Positions 34,733 to 43,386 of a stretch of DNA of 46,102 nt are shown here, in pieces. Below the pieces are notes generated by a model. The model had not been told where the DNA came from, did no database searches, and was given only the letters and a program-made list of their open reading frames with translations. Position 1 is the stretch's first letter. Each line of letters opens with the position of its first letter. The position numbers and the translations under genes were made by a program. The stretch comes from Cymbomonas tetramitiformis. Taxonomy: Eukaryota; Chlorophyta; Pyramimonadophyceae; Pyramimonadales; Pyramimonadaceae. The DNA lies in NCBI GenBank assembly GCA_001247695.2, contig LGRX02035466.1, positions 1-46,102 on the forward strand, read 5' to 3'.

Positions 34733-35420
34733 AAAACTCTTTTTAAAATATAAATATGTTTTTTTAGAAAAGGATTAAAAATTATTTACAAAAAAAATAA
34801 AGAAATTATATAGAAATTAAAAAATAATAAAAAAATATATTTGATTATAACATTGAAAAACTCTTTTAAAAATTGAAATTGTTTTTATAAAAGATTAGAA
34901 ATTATTTATGAAAGTAATATAGAAAATATATAGGAATTAAAAAATACTAAAAATATATTTAATTAAAACATTGAAAAACTCTTTTTAAAAATTGTAATTG
35001 TTTCTTATAAAAGATTAGAAAATATTTATAATAATCATATAAAAATCATATAAAATTATATAGGAATTAAAAATAATAAAAATATATATTTGATTATAAC
35101 ATTTAAAAACTCTTTTTAAAAATTGTAATTGTTTTTATAAAAGATTAGAAAATATTTATAAAAATCATATAAAAAGCATATAAAATTATATAGGAATTAA
35201 AAAATAATAATAAAAATATATCTGATTAAAACATTTAAAAAACTCTTTTTAAAAATCGAATTGTTTTTATAAAAGATTAGAAATTATTTATAAAAATATT
35301 ATAGAAATTATATAGGAAATAAAAAATAATAAAAAATATATTTGATTAAAACATTGAAAAACTCTTTTTAAAAATTTAAATTGTTTTTAGAAAAGATTAG
35401 AAATTATTAGAAAATTATTT
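34733..35420. repeat. AT-rich satellite, about six units of 118-132 bp
   Basis: Units start with AAAACTCTTTTTAAAA near 34733, 34857, 34975, 35106, 35233 and 35356. Each contains TTTATAAAAGATTAGAAA and TATATAGGAATTAAAAAATA. The block holds no ORF and occupies the place where the rest of the integrase and PolB should be. It may be the product of deletion and repeat expansion, or an origin-like region. Confidence 0.85.
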
Positions 35421-35436
35421 TCTTATATATTGTAAT

Positions 35437-35907
35437 ATGGGATTTAAAAAAGGTGAAAAAATTACGGACGAAGCTACTTTAGAGAGACTAAAAATAGCTA
35501 GACAAAAAGCTATGGACACTAGAAAAAAGAATGCTGATGCTAAAAAAGATATTAAACTTGCAAAAGAATTAGAAAATAAAAAAGAATTACAAGAAGCTCA
35601 AGAAAAAATTCAACAAACAATTAAACCTAAAATTATTCATAAATCTATCGAAAAAGAAATTCCTGAAATAAAAGAATCTTTTAAAAAACCAAAGAAAAAA
35701 AAGGAAGTTATTGTTGTTGAAAGTGATTCTAGTGAATCTAGTGATAGTGAACCTGAAGTTATAATAAAAAGATCCAAAAAATCAAAAATCAAAAATGGAA
35801 AAAATTATGAAAAAAATGAAAATTCACAACCTCCAACTTATAATGATGTTTTAGATAACGATAAACAATTTCATAAAACATATAAATCTTTATTTCCAGA
35901 ATTTTAA
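35437..35907 (+). CDS. Charged coiled-coil protein preceding the ATPase (copy 2)
   Basis: 156 residues, MGFKKGEKITDEATLERLK; the same architecture as 6971-7426: coiled helix, Lys-rich stretch, Ser/Asp/Glu patch (SDSSESSDSEPEV) and the conserved FHKTYKSLFPEF end. The next gene, the ATPase, starts 32 bp downstream. Intact. Confidence 0.8.
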   Translation: MGFKKGEKITDEATLERLKIARQKAMDTRKKNADAKKDIKLAKELENKKELQEAQEKIQQTIKPKIIHKSIEKEIPEIKESFKKPKKKKEVIVVESDSSESSDSEPEVIIKRSKKSKIKNGKNYEKNENSQPPTYNDVLDNDKQFHKTYKSLFPEF

Positions 35908-35939
35908 TATCTATTATAAGGAAACTTTTGAATTTATTG

Positions 35940-36845
35940 ATGTCTTTTCAAAAAATAAATGACAAAAAATATGGAATTCAAATACCGAAAAATTCAGCAT
36001 TTAATATAAACACCGAACCTGATTTTGTTCAGTTACCTGGAATTTTTTTGGCGATTTCAAAAAGAGGTGTGGGAAAGACCACAGCTTTATCTAATTTATT
36101 AAGATTGATGAAAAATAATAATGCTTTAGATAGATTAATTTTGGTGTCTCCAACATATCATAACAATAAACATTATTTCAAAGATCTTCCATTAGATGAC
36201 GATATTGATGTTTTAGAGCCAACAAAAGATGTTCCCGAAAAGATTGAAAATATATTAAATGAAGAAGCCACCGACTATGAAGAATATCACGAAAAATTGA
36301 AAAAATATAAGAAATTAATGTCGTTGTTGAAAAGAAAAGATATTAATATATATGATATTCCGGTTGATTTATTACTTGAATTTTCGGACTCTGATTTTGA
36401 ACCTCCACAACACAAATACAATGGTAAAAAGCCTATAATTGTTGTATTCTTTGATGATGTCCAAGGGACAGATTTAATGAAACCTTCATCCAAATTAAGT
36501 AACTTAGTAATTAAACATAGACATTTAGGAAAACTTAACGACGGTGCATTAGGCACAACCTTATTGTTTGCTACACAATCATACACTTCTAATAGTGGAG
36601 GGTTATTGAAAGCTATTCGTGGAAATTTAACACATATGTTGGTATTTCGCAACAAAAATATGAAAGAAATTGATTGTATTTCCGAAGAATGTGCGGGTGA
36701 AATATCAAAAGAAGTATTTGATGATGTATATAAGAAGTCAATTCAAAACCCACACGACTTTTTGTTTATTGATTTACATAAAAAACAAAATCATCCATCA
36801 GCATTTCGTAGGAATTTTAATGAATTTATTGTCCCTACAATGTAA
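35940..36845 (+). CDS. A32/FtsK-HerA-type packaging ATPase, element Y
   Basis: 301 residues from ATG 35940 (an in-frame TTG 12 bp upstream is not conserved). Walker A SKRGVGKT (40-47), Walker B IIVVFFDD, and LLFATQSYTSN match the element A enzyme throughout. Intact. The 3' end overlaps the 3' end of the methyltransferase on the other strand by about 48 bp. Confidence 0.92.
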   Translation: MSFQKINDKKYGIQIPKNSAFNINTEPDFVQLPGIFLAISKRGVGKTTALSNLLRLMKNNNALDRLILVSPTYHNNKHYFKDLPLDDDIDVLEPTKDVPEKIENILNEEATDYEEYHEKLKKYKKLMSLLKRKDINIYDIPVDLLLEFSDSDFEPPQHKYNGKKPIIVVFFDDVQGTDLMKPSSKLSNLVIKHRHLGKLNDGALGTTLLFATQSYTSNSGGLLKAIRGNLTHMLVFRNKNMKEIDCISEECAGEISKEVFDDVYKKSIQNPHDFLFIDLHKKQNHPSAFRRNFNEFIVPTM

Positions 36846-37463
36846 ATCTTGAATAAATTCTTTTAATAATTGTGGTGGTATTACATAAGCATCATTTACA
36901 CCTATATTATCTTTGGAATTTGATGATTGTGTACGTTGGGCGGTATATAAATGCTTACCATACTTTTGTTTACTATCACAAGGCGTTAATTTATTACATA
37001 TTTTCAAATTTAAACCGTTCATATTTGTCCAAATATTAGTCATTTTTCTATATGGAAAACCATATCTACAATAACAACAAGTGTGCTTATACATACATAA
37101 TGGAATCATAAAGTCTCTATGTTGTAACAAACCACCGTCGGCCGGGTTTTCAATAAACCAATATTTCGGTTCAAAGTAATTTATGATTTCAATAGTTCTT
37201 TTTACTATATTGTCGGCCAAAATGAGATTTCGTGGTTTGCGCCGGTGTGCTTTAGAATATTCGGTACAAGGCGGACTAGCCCATATTATATCAAATTCAT
37301 TTGGTAAATATATTTCTTTGTAATTCCATTCAATTATATCAAATTGTATTGTAGGATCATATCTATGAAGAATATCTAAAGTCGTAATTTCACAATGTGC
37401 GTACATTTTTTGCATTTCTTTGGAAAATGATTTTGTTCCGCAAAAGAGCTCTAATATTTTCAT
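36798..37463 (-). CDS. C5-cytosine DNA methyltransferase-like protein
   Basis: 221 residues from ATG 37463. Motif I ELFCGTKSFS (SAM binding), catalytic motif IV ASPPCTEYS (C66) and motif VI ENP (E105) are present, followed by KYWFIENPADGGLL and PYRKMTNIWTN typical of small viral Dcm-like enzymes. Shorter than bacterial enzymes but in the range of large-DNA-virus homologues. Not present in element A at the corresponding site, so it is cargo of element Y. Possible roles are self-methylation or epigenetic control of the element; specificity is unknown. Confidence 0.85.
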   Translation of the reverse strand: MKILELFCGTKSFSKEMQKMYAHCEITTLDILHRYDPTIQFDIIEWNYKEIYLPNEFDIIWASPPCTEYSKAHRRKPRNLILADNIVKRTIEIINYFEPKYWFIENPADGGLLQHRDFMIPLCMYKHTCCYCRYGFPYRKMTNIWTNMNGLNLKICNKLTPCDSKQKYGKHLYTAQRTQSSNSKDNIGVNDAYVIPPQLLKEFIQDLHCRDNKFIKIPTKC

Positions 37464-37479
37464 CCTTATTGTAAACAAA

Positions 37480-37771
37480 ATGGCTTGTAATTACACAATA
37501 AGTAAACACACAAGAAAGAACGCAAAAAAAATTGAATGTTTATGTGAAACTTTCAACAAATAAAAACAAGAAATTGGATGTCTTTGATAAGAAGTCCGGT
37601 AAGAAACTAGCTAGTATTGGTGCGTGTGGAATGTTAGACTATCCTTCTTACATTAAATCAAAAGGTATTGAGTACGCACAAAATAGGAGAAAACTTTACA
37701 AACTAAGACATAATAAAGATAGACTTGTGAAAGGCTCTAATGGATTCTATGCCGACAAGTTATTATGGTAG
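37480..37771 (+). pseudogene. DUF5754-like small protein, frame broken at an A-run
   Basis: The main frame (from 37532) contains KKSGKKLASIGACGMLDYPS and RRKLYKLRHNKDRLVKGSNG with the end FYADKLLW, the signature of a small protein family common in large DNA viruses. Its natural ATG is probably 37480 (MACNYTISKHTRKNAKK), which is out of frame by one base. The frames meet at the A8 run 37524-37531, so a one-base insertion or homopolymer error is likely. Confidence 0.7.
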
Positions 37772-37942
37772 ATATGATAGAATAAAAGAAAAACTCTTTT
37801 CAAATACAAAAGAATTTTATAGGAGTACTTGCTGTACTCCGAATATTATGACTGACTAACTATATGAACTCTAACCTAAAGTTAAGGTTATTCATAACTT
37901 GAAAACTCCTACAACCCCCACAACCCTATAACTTTCACAACT
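37772..37942. other. Boundary between AT-rich element DNA and the GC-richer cargo island
   Basis: Contains short imperfect repeats (ACTCCTACAACC, CCACAACCC) and no ORF. Base composition rises from here to about 40560. Confidence 0.5.
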
Positions 37943-38440
37943 ATGGTTCGTGCAACTCGTGCAAAAAAAGCTAAAATTGCCGAAGAAATAGAAATAGACT
38001 TATTAGAAACTGACATTTCAGTTCCGATCCCTGAACCACGTGCTCATCCCGGCGATGTGGTTACCAAGGAGCAAGGTGTTCAAACCGATCTTGTTCAAGA
38101 GGATATCTTCGGGATTCCTCAAGAACTTATGGCGTTTGTCCCTTGCAAACACACTCGCCGATATATTTGGCATTGCAACGCCCTGAAACGTTCACTGGAC
38201 AAGACGCGGAGTGAGGACAAATGCGAACACTACGTCGAACCACCGGCGCATCGCAAGCTCACCACCTCTAAACAAGAAAGGTGGGTTTGTGGTGTGTGCG
38301 AATACAAGACGTGCCGCGATTGTATTGTTTCGAACGACTCCGATGACGAGGTGCACACGTTTGATATTTACTACTTCGAGGACGACGTCATGTATTTATG
38401 CACGCGATGCGCTGCCATGTTTGACGAGGTATCCCTCTAG
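37943..38440 (+). CDS. Cargo zinc-binding protein of unknown function
   Basis: 165 residues, MVRATRAKKAKIAEE. An acidic N-terminal half is followed by cysteines and histidines: CKH, HCN, CEHY, then WVCGVCEYKTCRDC and YLCTRCAAMF, a RING/FYVE-like zinc pattern at the C-terminus resembling that of 8539-9279. Codon use is clearly GC-richer than the viral core genes. Lies in the same ATPase-lipase interval as the zinc gene of element A. No named family recognised. Confidence 0.65.
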   Translation: MVRATRAKKAKIAEEIEIDLLETDISVPIPEPRAHPGDVVTKEQGVQTDLVQEDIFGIPQELMAFVPCKHTRRYIWHCNALKRSLDKTRSEDKCEHYVEPPAHRKLTTSKQERWVCGVCEYKTCRDCIVSNDSDDEVHTFDIYYFEDDVMYLCTRCAAMFDEVSL

Positions 38441-38620
38441 AAAAGACAAGATGCGAATAGGAGACAAGATGCGAATAGGAAACAAATACACAAATACACC
38501 AATTGTAATAAAAGAATATTTTTTTGTATACATAGTATTCTATTTGTTTACTCTATTTGCTAGTATTGCTATTGAGTAGTAGTGTTGCTAGTCTAAGTCT
38601 TGCTAGCCATTGCTATTGAC

Positions 38621-39250
38621 TTACCCCAATTTGGGGGTCTTATTTGCCTCAGCAAACTGTTTTGCTGTTTCAGCAACTCCTCCAGCAAGGCGCTTTAAGA
38701 AACCTGTCCCTTGTTGTTCACCTCCTTTCGCTTTCTCTTCTTCTTGCTCCTCTCGCTCCGCGGCCTCCAAAAGAGCTCGCAATTCCGCAGCCTTAAGTTT
38801 TTTCTTAAACTTGGCTTCCTTTTCAGCCTCCTCGCGCTCATGTTCTTTGTGCGCCTTTCCTACCTCATAGTTACCCAATGTGGTGAGGACGTGGTTAAAC
38901 CACATGTCCTTGTCGCTTGGTCCAAGCTTCTGAAAAACTGATAAAAACAGTTCCTCATCCGAACTAAGCGCACCAACACCTGCAGGAGTTATTTCATATT
39001 TGCATTCTATCACTCGGTTTTTGACCACATGGCCAACGGTTATGTACTTCACCCCATGTTTAACTTCCTTTTTTTGGAATAGTGAGGGGATGGCAAGGTT
39101 GGAACCCGAACCGTACAGCTTAGGGCCCTCAGATAATCCCAAACGTAACAAAATGTTCTCCTTTGCACGATTCACTTCAATTTCGTGGGATTCCAACTCT
39201 CCTTCAGCAATATAGTCATCTGTAACCTCTTCACACTGTGTCTCAAACAT
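38621..39250 (-). CDS. Cargo protein with C-terminal coiled coil
   Basis: 209 residues from ATG 39250 (MFETQCEEVTDDY). Residues 1-130 look globular (SLFQKKEVKHGVKYITVGHV, SDEELFLSVFQKLG). Residues about 134-175 are a long Lys/Glu helix, likely coiled coil, ending in a Gly-rich tail. GC-rich codons. Divergent from 39665-40438 across a 400-bp spacer that carries 31-bp repeats. Function unknown. Confidence 0.65.
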   Translation of the reverse strand: MFETQCEEVTDDYIAEGELESHEIEVNRAKENILLRLGLSEGPKLYGSGSNLAIPSLFQKKEVKHGVKYITVGHVVKNRVIECKYEITPAGVGALSSDEELFLSVFQKLGPSDKDMWFNHVLTTLGNYEVGKAHKEHEREEAEKEAKFKKKLKAAELRALLEAAEREEQEEEKAKGGEQQGTGFLKRLAGGVAETAKQFAEANKTPKLG

Positions 39251-39334
39251 ATTTACCGTTGAAAGTTTTTGTCAGTGCTCGGAAAGTTGTGAGTATAGGC
39301 GGGAGTACCCTTATTATCAGAGTAGCCTTCTTGC

Positions 39335-39458
39335 GATCGAAATGTTCTACATCGAAAAAATTCTCGATCGAAATGTTCTTCATCGAGAAAATTCGTGATC
39401 AAAAGATTCTTCATCGAGAAAATTCGTGATCAAAAGATTCTTCCACAAGAATATTTTG
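39335..39458. repeat. Four 31-bp iteron-like repeats between divergent cargo genes
   Basis: Units at 39335-39365, 39366-39396, 39397-39427 and 39428-39458, each beginning GATC(G/A)AAA and containing TTCTTCATCGAGAAAATTC, which pairs TTC and GAA blocks. Degenerate further units continue to about 39570 (TCTTCGACCGAGATAGTTC). The position between divergent starts suggests an operator or promoter cluster; the TTC/GAA spacing recalls heat-shock elements. Confidence 0.75.
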
Positions 39459-39664
39459 CGTTATGTATTAACTATGTAGATTCTACTTGTAGAACTCTTC
39501 GACCGAGATAGTTCTTCATCGAGAAATATCCGCGCGAGATAATTCATTATCGAGAATATTTCGATCGATCGATTTTTTTTCTCAGAGGCACCAGATGCAA
39601 GCAGGCCTTATGACAAGGGTAAACCCTTTTACGCCCTAACAAACGCGTAGGGGTGTCTGTCAAT

Positions 39665-40438
39665 ATGTCTCAAAATTCGCAGGGTATTACTGTTTCGGGT
39701 TCGACCGATGGTACGTGCAAACACTATAGAAAGGATGGAACTTTGTGCGGAAAGCCCGTAAAGAATGGGGACGGCGTGCGCAGATGCGGGTATCATACGC
39801 CTGAAGGACTCTCAAAAGCGAAAGAGCGATTGGTTAAAGCGTTGGAAGCTAAACGAACCAAGGCTGAGGGGAAAACTTCACAAAAACTGAAGGCAGTAAA
39901 GAAACCAGTACAGAAAGCAATTGCGAAAGAGGCGAGTGAAGCAGGGCCCTCGATAAGTCGTAAGAGAAAGGCCGATGAAGAAGCTCACGACGTCATGTCC
40001 GAAGAAGAATCGGAACTTGAGGACTACGACCTCTATGTTGGCGACGATATTACCGACGAAGACGGTAATTGGCCCTCTCACTGGGATGAGTGTGGCCCAG
40101 AAAATTGGGAAGAGTTTCGTGAAAGTGGCCCTTGGGTCACTATGCATGCCTTGAACGAGGAGAAGGCACTGCGACGTCAGACCCAAAAACGGTTGACCAA
40201 AACCGAAAAAAAGCTTCAGGCATTGGAACAGGAAATGGCTCAGCTGCGCCAATTTCAGGCTGAGTTTATGCAATGGTCCAACACTTTTAGGACTGTTTCA
40301 ATGGCCTCGAACCAACCCCCTCCTCTGGAAAGCCAAAGTGCTGACCAGGAAGGTAAATATTTTCCCGATTGCCCTGATATTCCCGATGGTGGAACCGAGG
40401 CGAAACGAGAGGAAGAGGAAGACCAGGACCTTTGTTAA
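39665..40438 (+). CDS. Cargo protein with N-terminal CCCH zinc motif and coiled coil
   Basis: 257 residues from ATG 39665. The N-terminal CKHYRKDGTLCGKP and RRCGYHT stretches give a C-x8-C...C-x2-H zinc motif similar to short motifs found in many viral and phage proteins. A Lys-rich segment and acidic region (SEEESELEDYD) follow, then a leucine-rich coiled coil (KTEKKLQALEQEMAQLRQF) at about 185-210. GC-rich codons. Downstream DNA to 40828 is non-coding. Function unknown; DNA binding and oligomerisation are plausible. Confidence 0.65.
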   Translation: MSQNSQGITVSGSTDGTCKHYRKDGTLCGKPVKNGDGVRRCGYHTPEGLSKAKERLVKALEAKRTKAEGKTSQKLKAVKKPVQKAIAKEASEAGPSISRKRKADEEAHDVMSEEESELEDYDLYVGDDITDEDGNWPSHWDECGPENWEEFRESGPWVTMHALNEEKALRRQTQKRLTKTEKKLQALEQEMAQLRQFQAEFMQWSNTFRTVSMASNQPPPLESQSADQEGKYFPDCPDIPDGGTEAKREEEEDQDLC

Positions 40439-40828
40439 TCGGTAGTCCTGATAGTACCGTCCGATGACCTTTGCTGAGTACTTTTGTAGAGAGCAATTAG
40501 CTTTGTGCAACACCGGCATGTGACCGGGATTTTAGCTGAAATAGACAGCCAACTGTAATAGTAGTTTATATATATTTATTTGTTTCCCAATTTTGTTTTA
40601 CACTTAGCACACAAGAGCATAGCACAAGCATACATAAGCATATTATTGCATATCATATTTATGTATTCTATTGACAAAAAAACTGTTCAAAAATAATGTG
40701 CGTTTTCACTATAAAAACACTTTTTGCTTTAAAAAGACTTTTTCATATAAGGCTATTGATATATAGACAAAATATATGTATTCTATTGAAGGGAAACTAC
40801 TCAAAAAAAATGTGCGTTTTAACTATAA
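40439..40828. repeat. Non-coding spacer with a duplicated 55-bp segment before the lipase
   Basis: Copies near 40661-40718 and 40768-40828 both run from ATGTATTCTATTGA to AATGTGCGTTTT(C/A)ACTATAAA; the second runs directly into the lipase ATG. The duplication includes the likely promoter. The part from 40439 to 40650 shows no gene. Confidence 0.75.
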
Positions 40829-42154
40829 ATGAAGAAGCATTTATGTTCCAAGATTTATTCCCAAAATGATTTCTGTAAGACCAACTATAATATAATTTCC
40901 AAGTCCAAAGTAAAAGAATACTCCTTTAAAAGAAAGACTTTCCAAAATGAAAAAGACTTTTATAATGATCAAAGGAATAAAAAGATAAAACAAGATTACA
41001 AATTTCAATTAAACACATTATTTAAAGAATTAGCCGAACTCCAAGCGAAAGAAATAAAACAAGTATTTTCAAATGAATTAAGAGAGAAAGCATACCAAGT
41101 GGGTATTTCAACATATTTAGGATCAAGAAATTATACACCGGAGTTGAATTACCCGGGTGGATATGAACATTTTACAATTACAAATGCTCAACAACAAATG
41201 GATAAGGAAATTTTTGGAAATAAATTTAAATTAGATCCACATTTGTCATCATATGATGCAGCGGTTTTTAATAATGGAAAAAACAAGATTCATATAGCAT
41301 ACCACGGGGCAAGCTCAAACCCGTCATTTTTGAATGAGGACAAAGTAGATATTCTTTCAGTAATTAAAGGAAAACATTCACAACAAAAGTCTTTCAAACG
41401 CGCTGAAAATGTTTATTTGAAAACTTTGGAAAAATACCCAAATCATCAAATAGAATTATTAGGAACCTCATTAGGCGGGGCAAAAGCAATACACGTCGGT
41501 GAAAACTTTAATGTTAAATCAACAACTTTTAATCCATTTCTTTCTCATTTACATATTCCTAAGATTGTTGGAAATGCACCACAAAACATTCATAGAGTGT
41601 TGACGGACTGGGCCACAGCCGGAGCCTTGAAAATACCATCAAATTCAAATAGAAAGTTGTTTCATTATTTTGAAAACAAAAATCCTTATGATTTTTTTAA
41701 ACAACCCTATGAATATTTAACATCTCCACATAATTTGAAACAGTTTTTTCAATTACCAAAAAACAATAAAGTTAATAAAGTTAATTTATTAAAATCAACG
41801 TTAAACACTATAGGGACGGGGCTTGATATTTATACTTTTGGAAATGCTTTAAAAGATGCAAGAAATATGTCAATAAATAATGTTGAAAGTTATGAATTTA
41901 ACCACCAAATTTCAGAAGATTTAAATCCATTAGGGCTATTAGGAGTCAATTTTGACATCGATGCAAATTATTTACACGACGATGCACCATTAGAAGCTAG
42001 AATGTTAGCAGATTATATTTCTAACAAAGGTCCTCAAAGAATGACAAATTTTAGTAGAAATGTAAATACATCGTTATCAAATAAATATACAAATATAAAT
42101 AAAAATACAATAAAAGACAACAAAAATAATATTTTGGTAAATTATGGAACGTGA
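40829..42154 (+). CDS. Lipase-like alpha/beta hydrolase (full length), element Y
   Basis: 441 residues. Residues 1-90 are basic and helical. From about 152 the strand IHIAYHGASSNPS and the nucleophile elbow G212-T-S214-L-G216-G followed by a helix resemble class 3-type lipases; TTFNPFLSHL forms the next strand. The C-terminal 140 residues have no clear family. Truncated copies occur in element A and at 19432-20090. The gene immediately precedes p71-mCP-MCP, so it may be a virion enzyme that attacks membranes during entry; that role is inference. The catalytic Asp and His cannot be assigned by eye. Confidence 0.75.
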   Translation: MKKHLCSKIYSQNDFCKTNYNIISKSKVKEYSFKRKTFQNEKDFYNDQRNKKIKQDYKFQLNTLFKELAELQAKEIKQVFSNELREKAYQVGISTYLGSRNYTPELNYPGGYEHFTITNAQQQMDKEIFGNKFKLDPHLSSYDAAVFNNGKNKIHIAYHGASSNPSFLNEDKVDILSVIKGKHSQQKSFKRAENVYLKTLEKYPNHQIELLGTSLGGAKAIHVGENFNVKSTTFNPFLSHLHIPKIVGNAPQNIHRVLTDWATAGALKIPSNSNRKLFHYFENKNPYDFFKQPYEYLTSPHNLKQFFQLPKNNKVNKVNLLKSTLNTIGTGLDIYTFGNALKDARNMSINNVESYEFNHQISEDLNPLGLLGVNFDIDANYLHDDAPLEARMLADYISNKGPQRMTNFSRNVNTSLSNKYTNINKNTIKDNKNNILVNYGT

Positions 42155-42380
42155 ACAATTAATGAAAAATGCTCAGATATTATATCCAAATTTATGTACA
42201 TTTTATTTAGAATTAATTATTGATGATTATATAGCACGACCTGAATTTTATGAAAAAATGTATAACGGAAATGTTGTGGATATTCCATTACCATTAAAAA
42301 GGGACACTCAAAAAGAAATTGATGAAAATAAAAATTATATTCATATATTAAATAGAGATAATAATGAATCCAATATCTGA
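42144..42380 (+). CDS. Small conserved protein p71 family (copy 2)
   Basis: 78 residues, MEREQLMKNAQIL, sharing LELIIDDYIARPEFYEKMYN with the element A copy (LLVDDYLNRTIYYTELAN). Overlaps the lipase by 11 bp and mCP by 17 bp. In element Y the DUF5754-like gene that separates lipase and p71 in element A is missing. Confidence 0.7.
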   Translation: MEREQLMKNAQILYPNLCTFYLELIIDDYIARPEFYEKMYNGNVVDIPLPLKRDTQKEIDENKNYIHILNRDNNESNI

Positions 42381-43349
42381 ACGAACCCTTTATTTATCTA
42401 GTGAAGATTTATCAACCACTGGTGATTCAAGAATAATAAATATAAATGTTCCGACACAATTAACAAATTATAGAAACACAAATAGATTAAAAATTATTTT
42501 AAATTCTTTTTCCGCCGCAAAAACTTGGTACACCATCAATGAATACAATGGTATTTTTTATATAGCAAAAATAAGCACAAATGATTTATATGAATGTAGA
42601 ATACCAGATGGAAATTACACGAATTTAGATGATTTAAAATCAATTTTAGAAACCATTATTTTAAATGTTCTTGTAGCCAACTTTAATTTTGTTGCACCCG
42701 CTGATAGCGTAACCGTTACATATGAGGCTATTTCTGGACATTTTAATATACAACTTAGTAAAGTTGCACCAGACATTAAATTTGTTGCATTTTCAATTAC
42801 CGGTGATTTCCAAACTATTCCAGGCAGTGCATTAGGTAATGCATTAACTGCTATATTTAATTCTCCTGGGAAATATAATGATGTTGATCAAATTTTAGGA
42901 GGACGAACAAATAAATCTGTTGCAGGATTAAAAAATATTTCTGAACCGTAAATAATTTATTTGATATTGAAACACCAGATTTGTTATTTAAATCTAAATT
43001 TCCGGGTAATTTACAAACAAATGATGCTATTTATTTAAGATTTACCACGTTACCAACAAATAATTTACAAAGTACTAATCTTTCAAACAATATAAATCAA
43101 AATCAAATAATAAGTAGCGACATTTTAGGAAAAGTATTATTACCTTCCGATATTTCTAGTAAATTTATTTCATATTTAGATTTTGATGAAAACTTTGGTA
43201 TAGATGTACAAGCTTCACAATTTTCTCAATTACGAATTTCAATAACTGATAATAAATCTAGATTAATTCCAACAGCCTTGTCAAAAAATGGTACAGAACA
43301 ATCCATTAATTTTGCAATTTCTTTGAAATTAAAAGAGTATTCTCAATGA
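42364..43349 (+). pseudogene. Probable minor capsid (penton) protein, element Y, frame broken
   Basis: Colinear with 10644-11630. The first frame (42364-42951) runs through LNSFSAAKTWYT and DQILGGRTNK to a stop after NISEP. The rest (from about 42949, NNLFDIETPDLL, to 43349) continues in another frame; the offset fits one missing base near 42944-42949, next to a CC pair. Both parts are well conserved. Either a recent mutation or a sequence error. Confidence 0.75.
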
Positions 43350-43386
43350 ACAATTTTTTTATTTTTTATTTATTATATTATAGAAA

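Noticed and set aside
34733..35420. Coding sequence in the AT-rich block
   Set aside because: No open frame of note; the periodic structure explains the region.
38621..39250. Plus-strand frames 38610-38870 and 39000-39215
   Set aside because: Shadows of the minus-strand coiled-coil gene; Ser/Cys-rich composition is typical of an antisense reading of Lys/Glu codons.
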